Assembly (NCBI GenBank): GCA_025450975.1
Contig: JANWLI010000028.1
Location: forward strand, 1 to 23,174
Origin: Candidatus Kapaibacterium sp.
GTDB taxonomy: Bacteria > Bacteroidota > Ignavibacteria > Palsa-1295
Length of the DNA: 23,174 nt
Reading direction: 5' to 3'
The notes beneath the pieces are model-generated. The model was given only the letters and a program-made list of their open reading frames with translations, searched no databases and was not told the origin of the DNA. Numbering within the stretch: the first letter of the stretch is position 1; every line of letters begins with the position of its first letter. Positions 16,437-23,174 of the stretch are shown here, piece by piece. The translations under genes were made by a program, and so were the position numbers.

Positions 16437-17564
16437 TTATGCATAAGCGACTGTTACTTTCGTCAATTGGATCACGCTATGGTAATTTATTTGTTGCATC
16501 GGATCTGCAACGTGAACGCAGCCATGCGAACCGACATCGAGAGGGCCCATATGCAATGCTTCCCCGCCATTGTAGAAGACGGCAAAGTGCATGTTAGCAG
16601 AGAGGAAATCTTTCGAGTAGCGATTGGATGGCCCTTCCCGCGTCGTCGGATCCACATTACCGGAGTACTTGCCGCTATTATACCCAATGCCTTCGATCCG
16701 GAATACGGTAAAGGATCCCTTGTCAGTGCGCCCTAGTTCCGGTGAACCACCAGTTACAGAAAAACTGATGGAAGGTAACTGAACGCTATTGGCGTAATAC
16801 TGCGCTACTGCCGTACCCACCCAGGCATTCGACCCGCTGGGATCGACCTTCTGTGATGTAAACGTGACAGTAATTAGCTCAATCCACGGTTTTGTCTCTT
16901 TGTCCGTGGCTATCGTAAAAACGTCTTCGACGAGTGAGGGAGGCGAGTCGTTTTTCCCAAAATTGAAGGCGGACGTTGGGCGGTACGGACGAATAGAGTT
17001 TCCTTGCTGGATCGTATGCGTCAATTCGTGAGCGAGAAGATGTTTACCACTCTCGGAATCAGGAGAATATTTCCCTGAATTAAAATAGATATCGCTCCCA
17101 ACCGTAAATGCATGTGAACTCAACTCTCTGTTCATCCGGGTTGCTTCGTCACCGGTATGTATCTTGACGCCGGAAAAATCCGTACCGAAACGATCTTCCA
17201 TAAAACTTCTTGTCTCGCCTGGGAGCTGATTCCCGCTCCCTTGAGTTGCTCCGATCCGGTTGGAAATAGACTCTGATGCGGTAGTAGCCGCGGTGCCTTT
17301 CATCTGAATGAGGGGAGTAACTTCGGCGGCCAACGGCTTGCGCTGTACCTGTTCTTCCTCCTCACAGCCGTCGCACTTGCGTTGAAGCATCGGCGTTTCG
17401 GGCATGCGCATCACCTTGTCGGCTGTTGCATCGGCTTCTCGCTCGAATGGATCGTCTACCGCACCAACGGTAAGTTTTCGTTGGATGGCGGAAGGGGCAA
17501 GCTGTGTTGCGGCAGGTGCGTGAGCGCCATCATCTTTTTTTACACGCGATCTAGTAGGATACAT
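16437..17564 (-). CDS. eCIS-associated effector: DUF4157 plus L,D-transpeptidase (YkuD) domain, 375 aa
   Basis: The N-terminus contains QRK motifs and CDGCEEEE at 64-71. DUF4157 runs from about 112 to 188 with HELTH at 179-183. The C-terminal 150 residues match a YkuD-type L,D-transpeptidase: SGNAW-like and GRTDKGSFTVF strands, then MHFAVFYNGGEALHMG with His338 and the catalytic GSHGCVHV with Cys349. The usual Arg after the Cys motif (SHGCIRM or SHGCVRL) is His here. Such enzymes make 3-3 cross-links in peptidoglycan or attach molecules to it. There is no signal peptide, as expected for injected cargo. A good Shine-Dalgarno (AGGGAGA) lies in the 17-base gap after the ATPase stop, which supports the ATG at 17564. 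Confidence 0.85.
   Translation of the reverse strand: MYPTRSRVKKDDGAHAPAATQLAPSAIQRKLTVGAVDDPFEREADATADKVMRMPETPMLQRKCDGCEEEEQVQRKPLAAEVTPLIQMKGTAATTASESISNRIGATQGSGNQLPGETRSFMEDRFGTDFSGVKIHTGDEATRMNRELSSHAFTVGSDIYFNSGKYSPDSESGKHLLAHELTHTIQQGNSIRPYRPTSAFNFGKNDSPPSLVEDVFTIATDKETKPWIELITVTFTSQKVDPSGSNAWVGTAVAQYYANSVQLPSISFSVTGGSPELGRTDKGSFTVFRIEGIGYNSGKYSGNVDPTTREGPSNRYSKDFLSANMHFAVFYNGGEALHMGPLDVGSHGCVHVADPMQQINYHSVIQLTKVTVAYA
16991..17564 (-). repeat. Paralogous cargo N-terminal module, copy in the L,D-transpeptidase effector
   Basis: Residues 1-191 carry QRKLTVGAVDDPFEREADAT, KVMRMPE, QRKCDGCEEEE, QRKPLAAEVTPLIQMK and the DUF4157 block ending HELTHTIQQ. This copy is closest in layout to the transglutaminase effector, with one QRK degenerated to QMK. 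Confidence 0.7.
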
Positions 17565-17581
17565 AGCGATATCTCCCTGGT
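17565..17581 (-). promoter_or_regulatory. Ribosome-binding site of the first effector gene
   Basis: On the minus strand the 17-base gap reads ACCAGGGAGATATCGCT before the ATG. AGGGAG is a clear Shine-Dalgarno core at suitable spacing. It fixes the effector start at 17564 and shows that the effectors are read on the same message as the ATPase gene. Confidence 0.6.
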
Positions 17582-19066
17582 TTAGGTCTTTCCTTCTTTG
17601 CGATACTCCTTTTTGATCCCCTGCACCAGATCTTCGGTCGTGATCCTGGTCTCGCCACGATCAAGTGCCATCAGCGAGGCGAACTGCACAACATTCATTA
17701 TGGAACCGCCAGAAAGTTCGTACTGGGCCGCGACCCGTTCCAGCTCATGTTTTGGGGGCGGTTCACATACCGGACTAAAAGCGTTGTTCCAAATATGCAG
17801 ACGTTCCTTTGGCTGCGGTTTCGGGAAATGAATGATCGCCTGAAGCCGGCGAGTAAATGCCTCGTCAACATTATTGCGCATGTTCGAGGCGAGAATGACA
17901 AGCCCCGGGTAATCCTCGAGTCGTTGCAGGAGATAGGCAACTTCCTGGTTTGCATACTTATCGTGTGAATCGGAAATGGTCGTTCGTTTTGCAAAGAGCG
18001 CATCCGCTTCGTCAAAAAACAGGATCCAATTTTTGTGCTCAGCTTTCTGAAATACTTTTTCGAGATTTTTCTCCGTCTCGCCGATAAATTTGGAAATCAC
18101 CATGGAGAGATCGATCCGGTATACATCAAGCCCAAAGAGCTTGCCAAGCAAGGCAGCCGTCAGAGTCTTTCCCGTGCCGGGCGGTCCGTAGAACAGTACT
18201 TTATACCCAGCCTTGAGCTTCTTGCCCATCTTCCACTCGTTAGTGAGCGTTGGTCCATGCTGAAGCCAAATACGCAGCTCGTCGAGTTGTCCGGCCGTGA
18301 AATCGTCGACCACCAGATCGCTCCAGTTCATCCCACTCGTAATGCGCTTAGCGGGAAACTCAGTACTAAACTGCGGCTTACGGATACTTCCGGAAGTGAA
18401 GAAGTCGACATACTCTTCGGCAACGCCGATTGCAGCGCTTGAGTACGGCTCACCGGAAGTAGCGCTGATACTTAAAATAGTATGGGAGAAGAATACGTGG
18501 TCGGGCTGAAAATACTGTAGCGCAGTAAAACGGGCTGCGAGATCATTGCCTGCTAAGACAAAGAGCGCGGTTTCGATGGTCGGAAGAAAGCCGCTGTGCC
18601 GAGTACCCCGGATGCCACCAAATTCCGTATACCCTCGCCCCAATGATTTATTAATCGAAAAGAACACATCCAGAATATGTGGTTGAATATCGGGAATAAT
18701 GGCAAGCATCAGGATGACGCGCTCACTTGGCGAAAGCTTGTAATATTTTACAAACTCTGCATAGACTGATGTGTCATCAACAAGATCGGGGGGAGGAAGC
18801 ACATCGTGGATGGCGTTAGCGATACCAGTTGTGGAAATAGCACCGTTGACGGTTTTTGGTGTCGCTGTCCGGTTCAGTGCAACTTCATACCAACGCAACT
18901 CCTTCGGTTGAACATTCTCGGTAGAATCGGCAGGGAAATGTACCTGAAGACGGTGATTAATAACCTTGGCCAGCCATGCTGTCTCTTGAGCAAGCGTAGC
19001 TGCATTTTGCTCCAATGGGGTGGAAACTGCCTCGATTTCTCGTCGACGATCGTCAATTTTATTCAT
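17582..19066 (-). CDS. eCIS AAA+ ATPase (Afp15-like), 494 aa
   Basis: The AAA+ module is in the C-terminal half: Walker A GPPGTGKT at 294-301, Walker B ILFFDEAD at 348-355, sensor-1 LASN at 392-395 and a double-arginine RR at 406-407 that is a candidate arginine finger. The N-terminal 230 residues form a helical domain typical of ATPases encoded in phage-tail-like injection systems such as Afp15 of the antifeeding prophage. In the family it is a cytosolic assembly or loading factor and not part of the mature particle. The ATG at 19066 follows the tape-measure stop by only 6 bases, and the gene ends 17 bases before the first DUF4157 effector, so all are in one operon. Confidence 0.9.
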   Translation of the reverse strand: MNKIDDRRREIEAVSTPLEQNAATLAQETAWLAKVINHRLQVHFPADSTENVQPKELRWYEVALNRTATPKTVNGAISTTGIANAIHDVLPPPDLVDDTSVYAEFVKYYKLSPSERVILMLAIIPDIQPHILDVFFSINKSLGRGYTEFGGIRGTRHSGFLPTIETALFVLAGNDLAARFTALQYFQPDHVFFSHTILSISATSGEPYSSAAIGVAEEYVDFFTSGSIRKPQFSTEFPAKRITSGMNWSDLVVDDFTAGQLDELRIWLQHGPTLTNEWKMGKKLKAGYKVLFYGPPGTGKTLTAALLGKLFGLDVYRIDLSMVISKFIGETEKNLEKVFQKAEHKNWILFFDEADALFAKRTTISDSHDKYANQEVAYLLQRLEDYPGLVILASNMRNNVDEAFTRRLQAIIHFPKPQPKERLHIWNNAFSPVCEPPPKHELERVAAQYELSGGSIMNVVQFASLMALDRGETRITTEDLVQGIKKEYRKEGKT

Positions 19067-19072
19067 AACCCT

Positions 19073-20551
19073 TTACCAATCAACTGTGATGACATACCGA
19101 TTCCATGGTATTGCCACCATAGAATAACTCCAGGGAAGTTTATCCAGCAGCACATCGAGTGTCATACGCTCTACGAACAGGTGCCAGTTGCTCTGGTCAC
19201 GCCTGAGGATACCCGGGCGACGAATGAATGTCTCACGCAGCCCGTCGATCGAAGTATTCTTCAAAATGCTCCAATGCTCCACGACCGATGTGAGTAGCGC
19301 TTCGGCTTCCTCTACCTCTTTGTCGGTCGGTTCGAATGCATGCGGCAATGTTTCTGCGATCGGGACACCCGCAAGGAGTTTCGCAAGAACAAGTTCATAC
19401 TCAGGCGCTTCGAGTTGTCCGGTCGCCAAATAATTGAGCAGCAAGACACCTCGCTGTTGTGCTGACGTGCTGACCCAAGCATGATTCTGCGTCAGTTCAA
19501 TGTTCGCAAAGAACGAACGAAGGAACGGCGAAAGCAATACGAGGCCAGCCGACGAGACCACATACTGTTCCTTCATATGCTCCTGTTCAACCTGCAGATC
19601 GCCCGAGGCATTGAGAATTGCATCAGCCATTCCAGATGCATTCGGTCCCAAAGAAGGCGCAGGAGCCGCTTCTACTTCCTGGTCAACATGATCCTTGAAC
19701 CATTCTAAAGAAGCGCTGACAACTTTACGCTGTCTCTCCTTAGCTTCCCGACGATCAGGTTCTGGCATTGCTGGATCGAGTGGAGTAACCAGTGCATAAC
19801 GAAACAACTCGACATCGCCGCCGAGCATTTCGATTATCCGACGTTCAAAAATGGGTACAACTATACTCTCATGGCCCCGTGCTTCGATAATAGCGGGCGC
19901 ATTGGCAAGCAGTAGGGAAGAAAGTATTTCATTAGCTCCCACAGCCACGGTTTGGCCAGAGCGCGCTTTAATACGTTCGAACCAATTCATGACGATCGCT
20001 TCGGCAGAAGCAAGCTCGTCTATCAGTGCGATAATTAATTTCGTGACGTTCGGTCTGAATTGAAACGCGATCCGTTGCCAGACGTGAGCATCGCGACGAT
20101 GCTCATACAGAAACGCTCGAATCCTGCTTTGCTCATGCGTCAACACTCGTTGTCCTATCTCCTGCAGATCCAGAGGATCGTCCGATGCCCACCATGGCAA
20201 CGTTCCCGTACGTAAGAAATACTCAAGCAACTCACGTTCGATATACTCCTGCCCCCGTGGAATTCGGGCGCTTTGTTGTGAGAGTATGCTCAAAAATGCT
20301 TTTTCAAACTCCTGCTCGAAAAGGCGACCGATTTCCGCAACAGAGCCATTTGCAGTATTCGTATCCAACTCGATGGTCAGTCGATCGATCTGAATCGTGT
20401 CGGTAGTATTCGCATGTGTGTCAAACACATCATTCATGCGCTGCCCGATCTCCGATTGAAGCGTACGCAGAAGCCCATGACGCAGGTCAAATGCCTTCGA
20501 CTCAGACGAGCAGATAGCGTCAAGCGTGATCGTGTTTACGAGGTGCTTCAC
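19073..20551 (-). CDS. eCIS tape-measure protein (Afp14-like), 492 aa
   Basis: The N-terminus is characteristic of contractile-injection-system tape-measure proteins: MKHLVNTITLDAICSSESKA, then DTIQIDRLTIELDTNTANGS. The rest is mainly helical, with long stretches rich in Glu, Leu and Ala and the family-style segments LLEYFLRTGTLPWWA and GLVLLSPFLRSFFANIEL. In Afp/PVC-type particles this protein sets tube and sheath length. The start codon is GTG at 20551, overlapping the 3' end of the upstream baseplate gene by 32 bases, so translational coupling is likely. The ATPase gene follows 6 bases after its stop. The gene order tape measure, ATPase, cargo matches other eCIS loci. Confidence 0.85.
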   Translation of the reverse strand: MKHLVNTITLDAICSSESKAFDLRHGLLRTLQSEIGQRMNDVFDTHANTTDTIQIDRLTIELDTNTANGSVAEIGRLFEQEFEKAFLSILSQQSARIPRGQEYIERELLEYFLRTGTLPWWASDDPLDLQEIGQRVLTHEQSRIRAFLYEHRRDAHVWQRIAFQFRPNVTKLIIALIDELASAEAIVMNWFERIKARSGQTVAVGANEILSSLLLANAPAIIEARGHESIVVPIFERRIIEMLGGDVELFRYALVTPLDPAMPEPDRREAKERQRKVVSASLEWFKDHVDQEVEAAPAPSLGPNASGMADAILNASGDLQVEQEHMKEQYVVSSAGLVLLSPFLRSFFANIELTQNHAWVSTSAQQRGVLLLNYLATGQLEAPEYELVLAKLLAGVPIAETLPHAFEPTDKEVEEAEALLTSVVEHWSILKNTSIDGLRETFIRRPGILRRDQSNWHLFVERMTLDVLLDKLPWSYSMVAIPWNRYVITVDW

Positions 20552-23174
20552 TGGGCTCTAGTACTCGCTTTCCATCACTTTTACAATCGTCGGTGCAACA
20601 GCCGCATGGCCGGAGGGTATTAAGTGCATTGACAAGTGGGTCGACATGTTCGAACGATGGCATCTCGGTCTGTGCCATTTCCTGCAGCCATTCATAATAC
20701 ACAGATTCGAATTGTCTCATTTGCTCGATGCCAACCCACATAATGCGCGTGTGGATATGCGCAGGAGCTTCTCGCTCGACGGTCTTTTCGAATAGATTGC
20801 GAAATGTCTTATCCCGCAGTCGTTTCGGCCAACACGGAATAACGATCGTTGTCCTGAACGAGTATGGATCTTCGTTATGATCGCAAGGATTTTCGTCACA
20901 ATAGAGATCCATCTGGAATGAGAAATACTCGATGAACTGTGCGATCTCTTCGTCGATGTCGTTGACGATCTTCTCATTTTTCTTCTTCTGCTCTGCAGTC
21001 CGCTTGTTGAACATGTATGGACTTTGTGCGAGAACTACATTGGCTTCTCCGCGGATAATGAATCCATACTTCACGTTTGCCGGAACATCGCTTTCATTCG
21101 ATACGACCTGGTAATTTATTGATTCCGAGCCATACTGCGCCAGGTCACGGACACGTTCTGCAAGATATTCGTACCGTCTAAACTTCAAGAAGACCGGAGG
21201 CGTAGCATCGGTGAATACCTGCTGGTAGAGCATGGAGTGATTGTATGCTTTATCCGCTTCTTCATAACGCTTATACTCCAGCACCCATGGCAACTTATCG
21301 TAACACAGGGCAGCCGGGATGCGCCGTACGACCTTTCGATATGGTGGAATCTCTCCCTCCCTTACCCCGATGCCAAGATCACAAGGATCGAGGCATACAT
21401 TCAGAAAATCAGCATCAATCGGTTTGCCTGCTTCGTCAAATACTACGTCGAACTTCGGCCGAAGCAGTAGATGCTCGACTAAATGGAATCCCTCATTCTC
21501 GTCGATCTTGCGTATAACGTCCTGAAGCTTATCGTAGGCAGCATTGACCTGCTCTCGTTTGTCGTATTTCCGGCTTTCGGCAAGAAGTGTCGCAGTCATT
21601 GGATCATCGCCATCCCACAGCTCGAACCAGAAGACGCCGACAACACCGGCAGTCTTTCGGCTACGTTGCTTCACCTCTTCGTGAAATACAACATGCGATC
21701 GTTCGCTGGCATGTTCGAGGATCTCCATCATCAGCTCTTCGATGCAACATCCATCCTGGACTTCCACACTTTCGAGCAAAACAGTATTCTTGTCCTGTAG
21801 ATCGACAAGTCTGATCGTGCTCAGAAGTTTTCCTTTTGCGTTCTTCTTTTGCTCGGGCTGCTTACTCTTGGCCGTAGTTTCCCAGACCGGCTCGACGATA
21901 AACCACTCGGGCGCCAGATTACGTCGACGAATATCGCGAAAACCGAGCAAACGACTGACCCGGCGTTCTGTGCCGGATACGTTCTGCGTTTCCCAGAAAT
22001 CCTGGCGGGAATAATTATATCCTTCCCCGCGCTCTGTGCTGATGTCGTAATACTCGCCGCCCTTGAGTATGGCGATCTTATCGCCGATCAGCCGGTCGTC
22101 GACGTTAAGCGGTGTGAGCCACCGTGAAATAGCTTCGTACTCATCGACGTTTTCCCCAAATCGGGCCAGCATGTGATTCAGAAAGATATTGCGACGCTCA
22201 CGGAATTGCTTCGGAGTCTCTACCAGATGCTCGACGACTTCAGAAAAATCGTGAAGGATCTCGGCAAAGTGATTCTCACCTCGTCCGTGATGATCGACAA
22301 GCAATGCCTGGATACCGTCGAGATCGCCAAGAAGATGGGTGAAATAGGTGCGGCTTGGCGAAGCATCGAACGTATAGAGATCACGCAGATGATTGAGTTG
22401 CGCTAAATAATCCACCAGGATCTGCTCGAAAAAGAGTAAATACCCTTTGAGCTGAAGCGCTTGTATCTTACGCTTTTCGTCCGCATTGTGTGAGAGCCCG
22501 GCACGTTCGCCGACGCCATAGCACATGGGCAATGAGTTTGTGATCGGGAAATATTCCTCAAGTTCCATATACTCGCCGACCGGAACCTCAAAATCCTTTT
22601 CATGTCCCTTGAGCTTGTACTGTCGCTCGAGGGTTTTACGGTCACCAAAGAGCTTAAGCATCCGTTCGGGTCTGCGGTCCTGCGCACCGCCGGTGAAGTA
22701 GGTGATGATCTCGCGCTCTTTACAGAAGTAGATCAGCGATCGTGAGGGCTCGATCCGAGCGACCTTCCGCTGTGCCTTCAGCGAAGCTACCCACTCATTA
22801 AAAAACCTGCCTCGATCGGATGCATCCTCGGGCAGGAAGAACGACGTGATCGCTTTGACACCGTTAATGTCCGAGATCTCATTGATCAGATCGGAAAGCC
22901 GGATATCACGAAAGAGGTCAGTTTTCTCAAGTTCTTCCGTATCAATAAACCCATGTTTGAGCGGCGGGCCGTTGAAGATCTCATCGATGGTGTATCCCCG
23001 CTCTCCCATCTCGTCGATCGTATGGAAGGGGATCGAAGGGGTAAAATACCGATAAATCGCAAAGAAGATCTCCGAAAGAACAATATCGGGATCGGCATAT
23101 TCGTACAGCTCGATCCTGGCCTTAATACCGAACTCCTCATCCTCGACTGCATTGACCCTCAAAAAATCTACTGA
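20520..23174 (-). CDS. eCIS baseplate wedge protein (Afp11/Afp12-like), C-terminal 884 aa; start beyond right edge
   Basis: The frame is open to the right edge (SVDFLRVNAVEDEEFG at the boundary), so the protein is partial and any TTG near 23162 is only an internal codon. The first visible part (IELYEYADPDIVLSEIFFAI, YTIDEIFNGPPLKHGFID, LSDLINEISDINGVKAI) has the look of the C-terminal half of a baseplate J-like wedge protein. The rest contains GFHLVEHLLLRPKFD, DPYSFRTTIVIPCWPKRL and EREAPAHIHTRIMWVG, motifs I associate with large baseplate proteins in Bacteroidota eCIS loci. It would help attach the baseplate around the spike. The gene overlaps the tape-measure gene by 32 bases. I cannot tell Afp11 from Afp12 without the missing N-terminus. 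Confidence 0.7.
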   Translation of the reverse strand, partial: SVDFLRVNAVEDEEFGIKARIELYEYADPDIVLSEIFFAIYRYFTPSIPFHTIDEMGERGYTIDEIFNGPPLKHGFIDTEELEKTDLFRDIRLSDLINEISDINGVKAITSFFLPEDASDRGRFFNEWVASLKAQRKVARIEPSRSLIYFCKEREIITYFTGGAQDRRPERMLKLFGDRKTLERQYKLKGHEKDFEVPVGEYMELEEYFPITNSLPMCYGVGERAGLSHNADEKRKIQALQLKGYLLFFEQILVDYLAQLNHLRDLYTFDASPSRTYFTHLLGDLDGIQALLVDHHGRGENHFAEILHDFSEVVEHLVETPKQFRERRNIFLNHMLARFGENVDEYEAISRWLTPLNVDDRLIGDKIAILKGGEYYDISTERGEGYNYSRQDFWETQNVSGTERRVSRLLGFRDIRRRNLAPEWFIVEPVWETTAKSKQPEQKKNAKGKLLSTIRLVDLQDKNTVLLESVEVQDGCCIEELMMEILEHASERSHVVFHEEVKQRSRKTAGVVGVFWFELWDGDDPMTATLLAESRKYDKREQVNAAYDKLQDVIRKIDENEGFHLVEHLLLRPKFDVVFDEAGKPIDADFLNVCLDPCDLGIGVREGEIPPYRKVVRRIPAALCYDKLPWVLEYKRYEEADKAYNHSMLYQQVFTDATPPVFLKFRRYEYLAERVRDLAQYGSESINYQVVSNESDVPANVKYGFIIRGEANVVLAQSPYMFNKRTAEQKKKNEKIVNDIDEEIAQFIEYFSFQMDLYCDENPCDHNEDPYSFRTTIVIPCWPKRLRDKTFRNLFEKTVEREAPAHIHTRIMWVGIEQMRQFESVYYEWLQEMAQTEMPSFEHVDPLVNALNTLRPCGCCTDDCKSDGKRVLEPSEAPRKHDHA

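Noticed and set aside
1..23174. CRISPR arrays, intact insertion sequences, integrase genes or rRNA genes.
   Set aside because: I looked for regularly spaced repeats, transposase or recombinase motifs and rRNA sequence and saw none in the window.

Overview
The window reads like a chromosome segment of a Bacteroidota/FCB-group bacterium. The clues are a secreted beta-helix-type surface protein of the kind exported by type IX secretion, a two-heme cytochrome c peroxidase with an extra N-terminal helical domain, a leucine-rich-repeat remnant, and an extracellular contractile injection system (eCIS) with the Bacteroidota-style gene order and DUF4157 proteins. A Kapabacteria/Ignavibacteria-like lineage is my guess; nothing here proves it. 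GC content looks moderate, about half.

Left part (1-7430), ordinary chromosome genes: the N-terminal part of a secreted surface protein that runs off the left edge (minus), a 72-aa unknown protein (minus), a SAM-dependent methyltransferase (plus), a two-heme cytochrome c peroxidase (minus) that shares a CTAG stop with the methyltransferase, a PhoX/DUF839-like lipoprotein (minus), an ArsC-type arsenate reductase (plus) and a Tat-exported metallophosphoesterase (plus). A strong intrinsic-terminator hairpin ends only 17 bases before the metallophosphoesterase start. It lies inside a small arginine-rich ORF, which suggests attenuation.

Middle part (7430-8336), a decayed boundary with no intact gene: the C-terminal end of a leucine-rich-repeat gene broken by an apparent 17-base insertion, a short coding remnant on the other strand, two small tandem duplications, and the 5' half of a tRNA-Leu(UAA) gene cut off exactly at the end of its anticodon loop. 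This looks like the scar of an integration or deletion at the edge of the injection-system locus.

Right part (8337-23174), one minus-strand operon read from right to left: a large baseplate protein cut by the right edge, a tape-measure protein (Afp14-like), the eCIS AAA+ ATPase (Afp15-like), and then three paralogous cargo-type proteins. Each cargo protein has a QRK-rich N-terminal module with a CxxC-acidic motif, followed by a DUF4157 eCIS-core domain with an HELTH zincin motif. Their C-termini differ completely: an L,D-transpeptidase (YkuD) domain, a bacterial Tgl-type transglutaminase domain, and, in an 1895-aa protein, a peptidoglycan-binding domain, hydrophobic segments and a C-terminal PD-(D/E)XK nuclease-like domain. 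The operon ends with a 174-aa protein 27 bases after the nuclease-type toxin, in the place where an immunity protein would sit.

The likely overall function is a contractile nanoparticle whose ATPase and tape-measure genes are followed directly by a cassette of swappable effectors. The cell-wall-related domains and the putative immunity gene raise the possibility, not demonstrated here, that this eCIS is aimed at bacteria rather than at eukaryotic cells.
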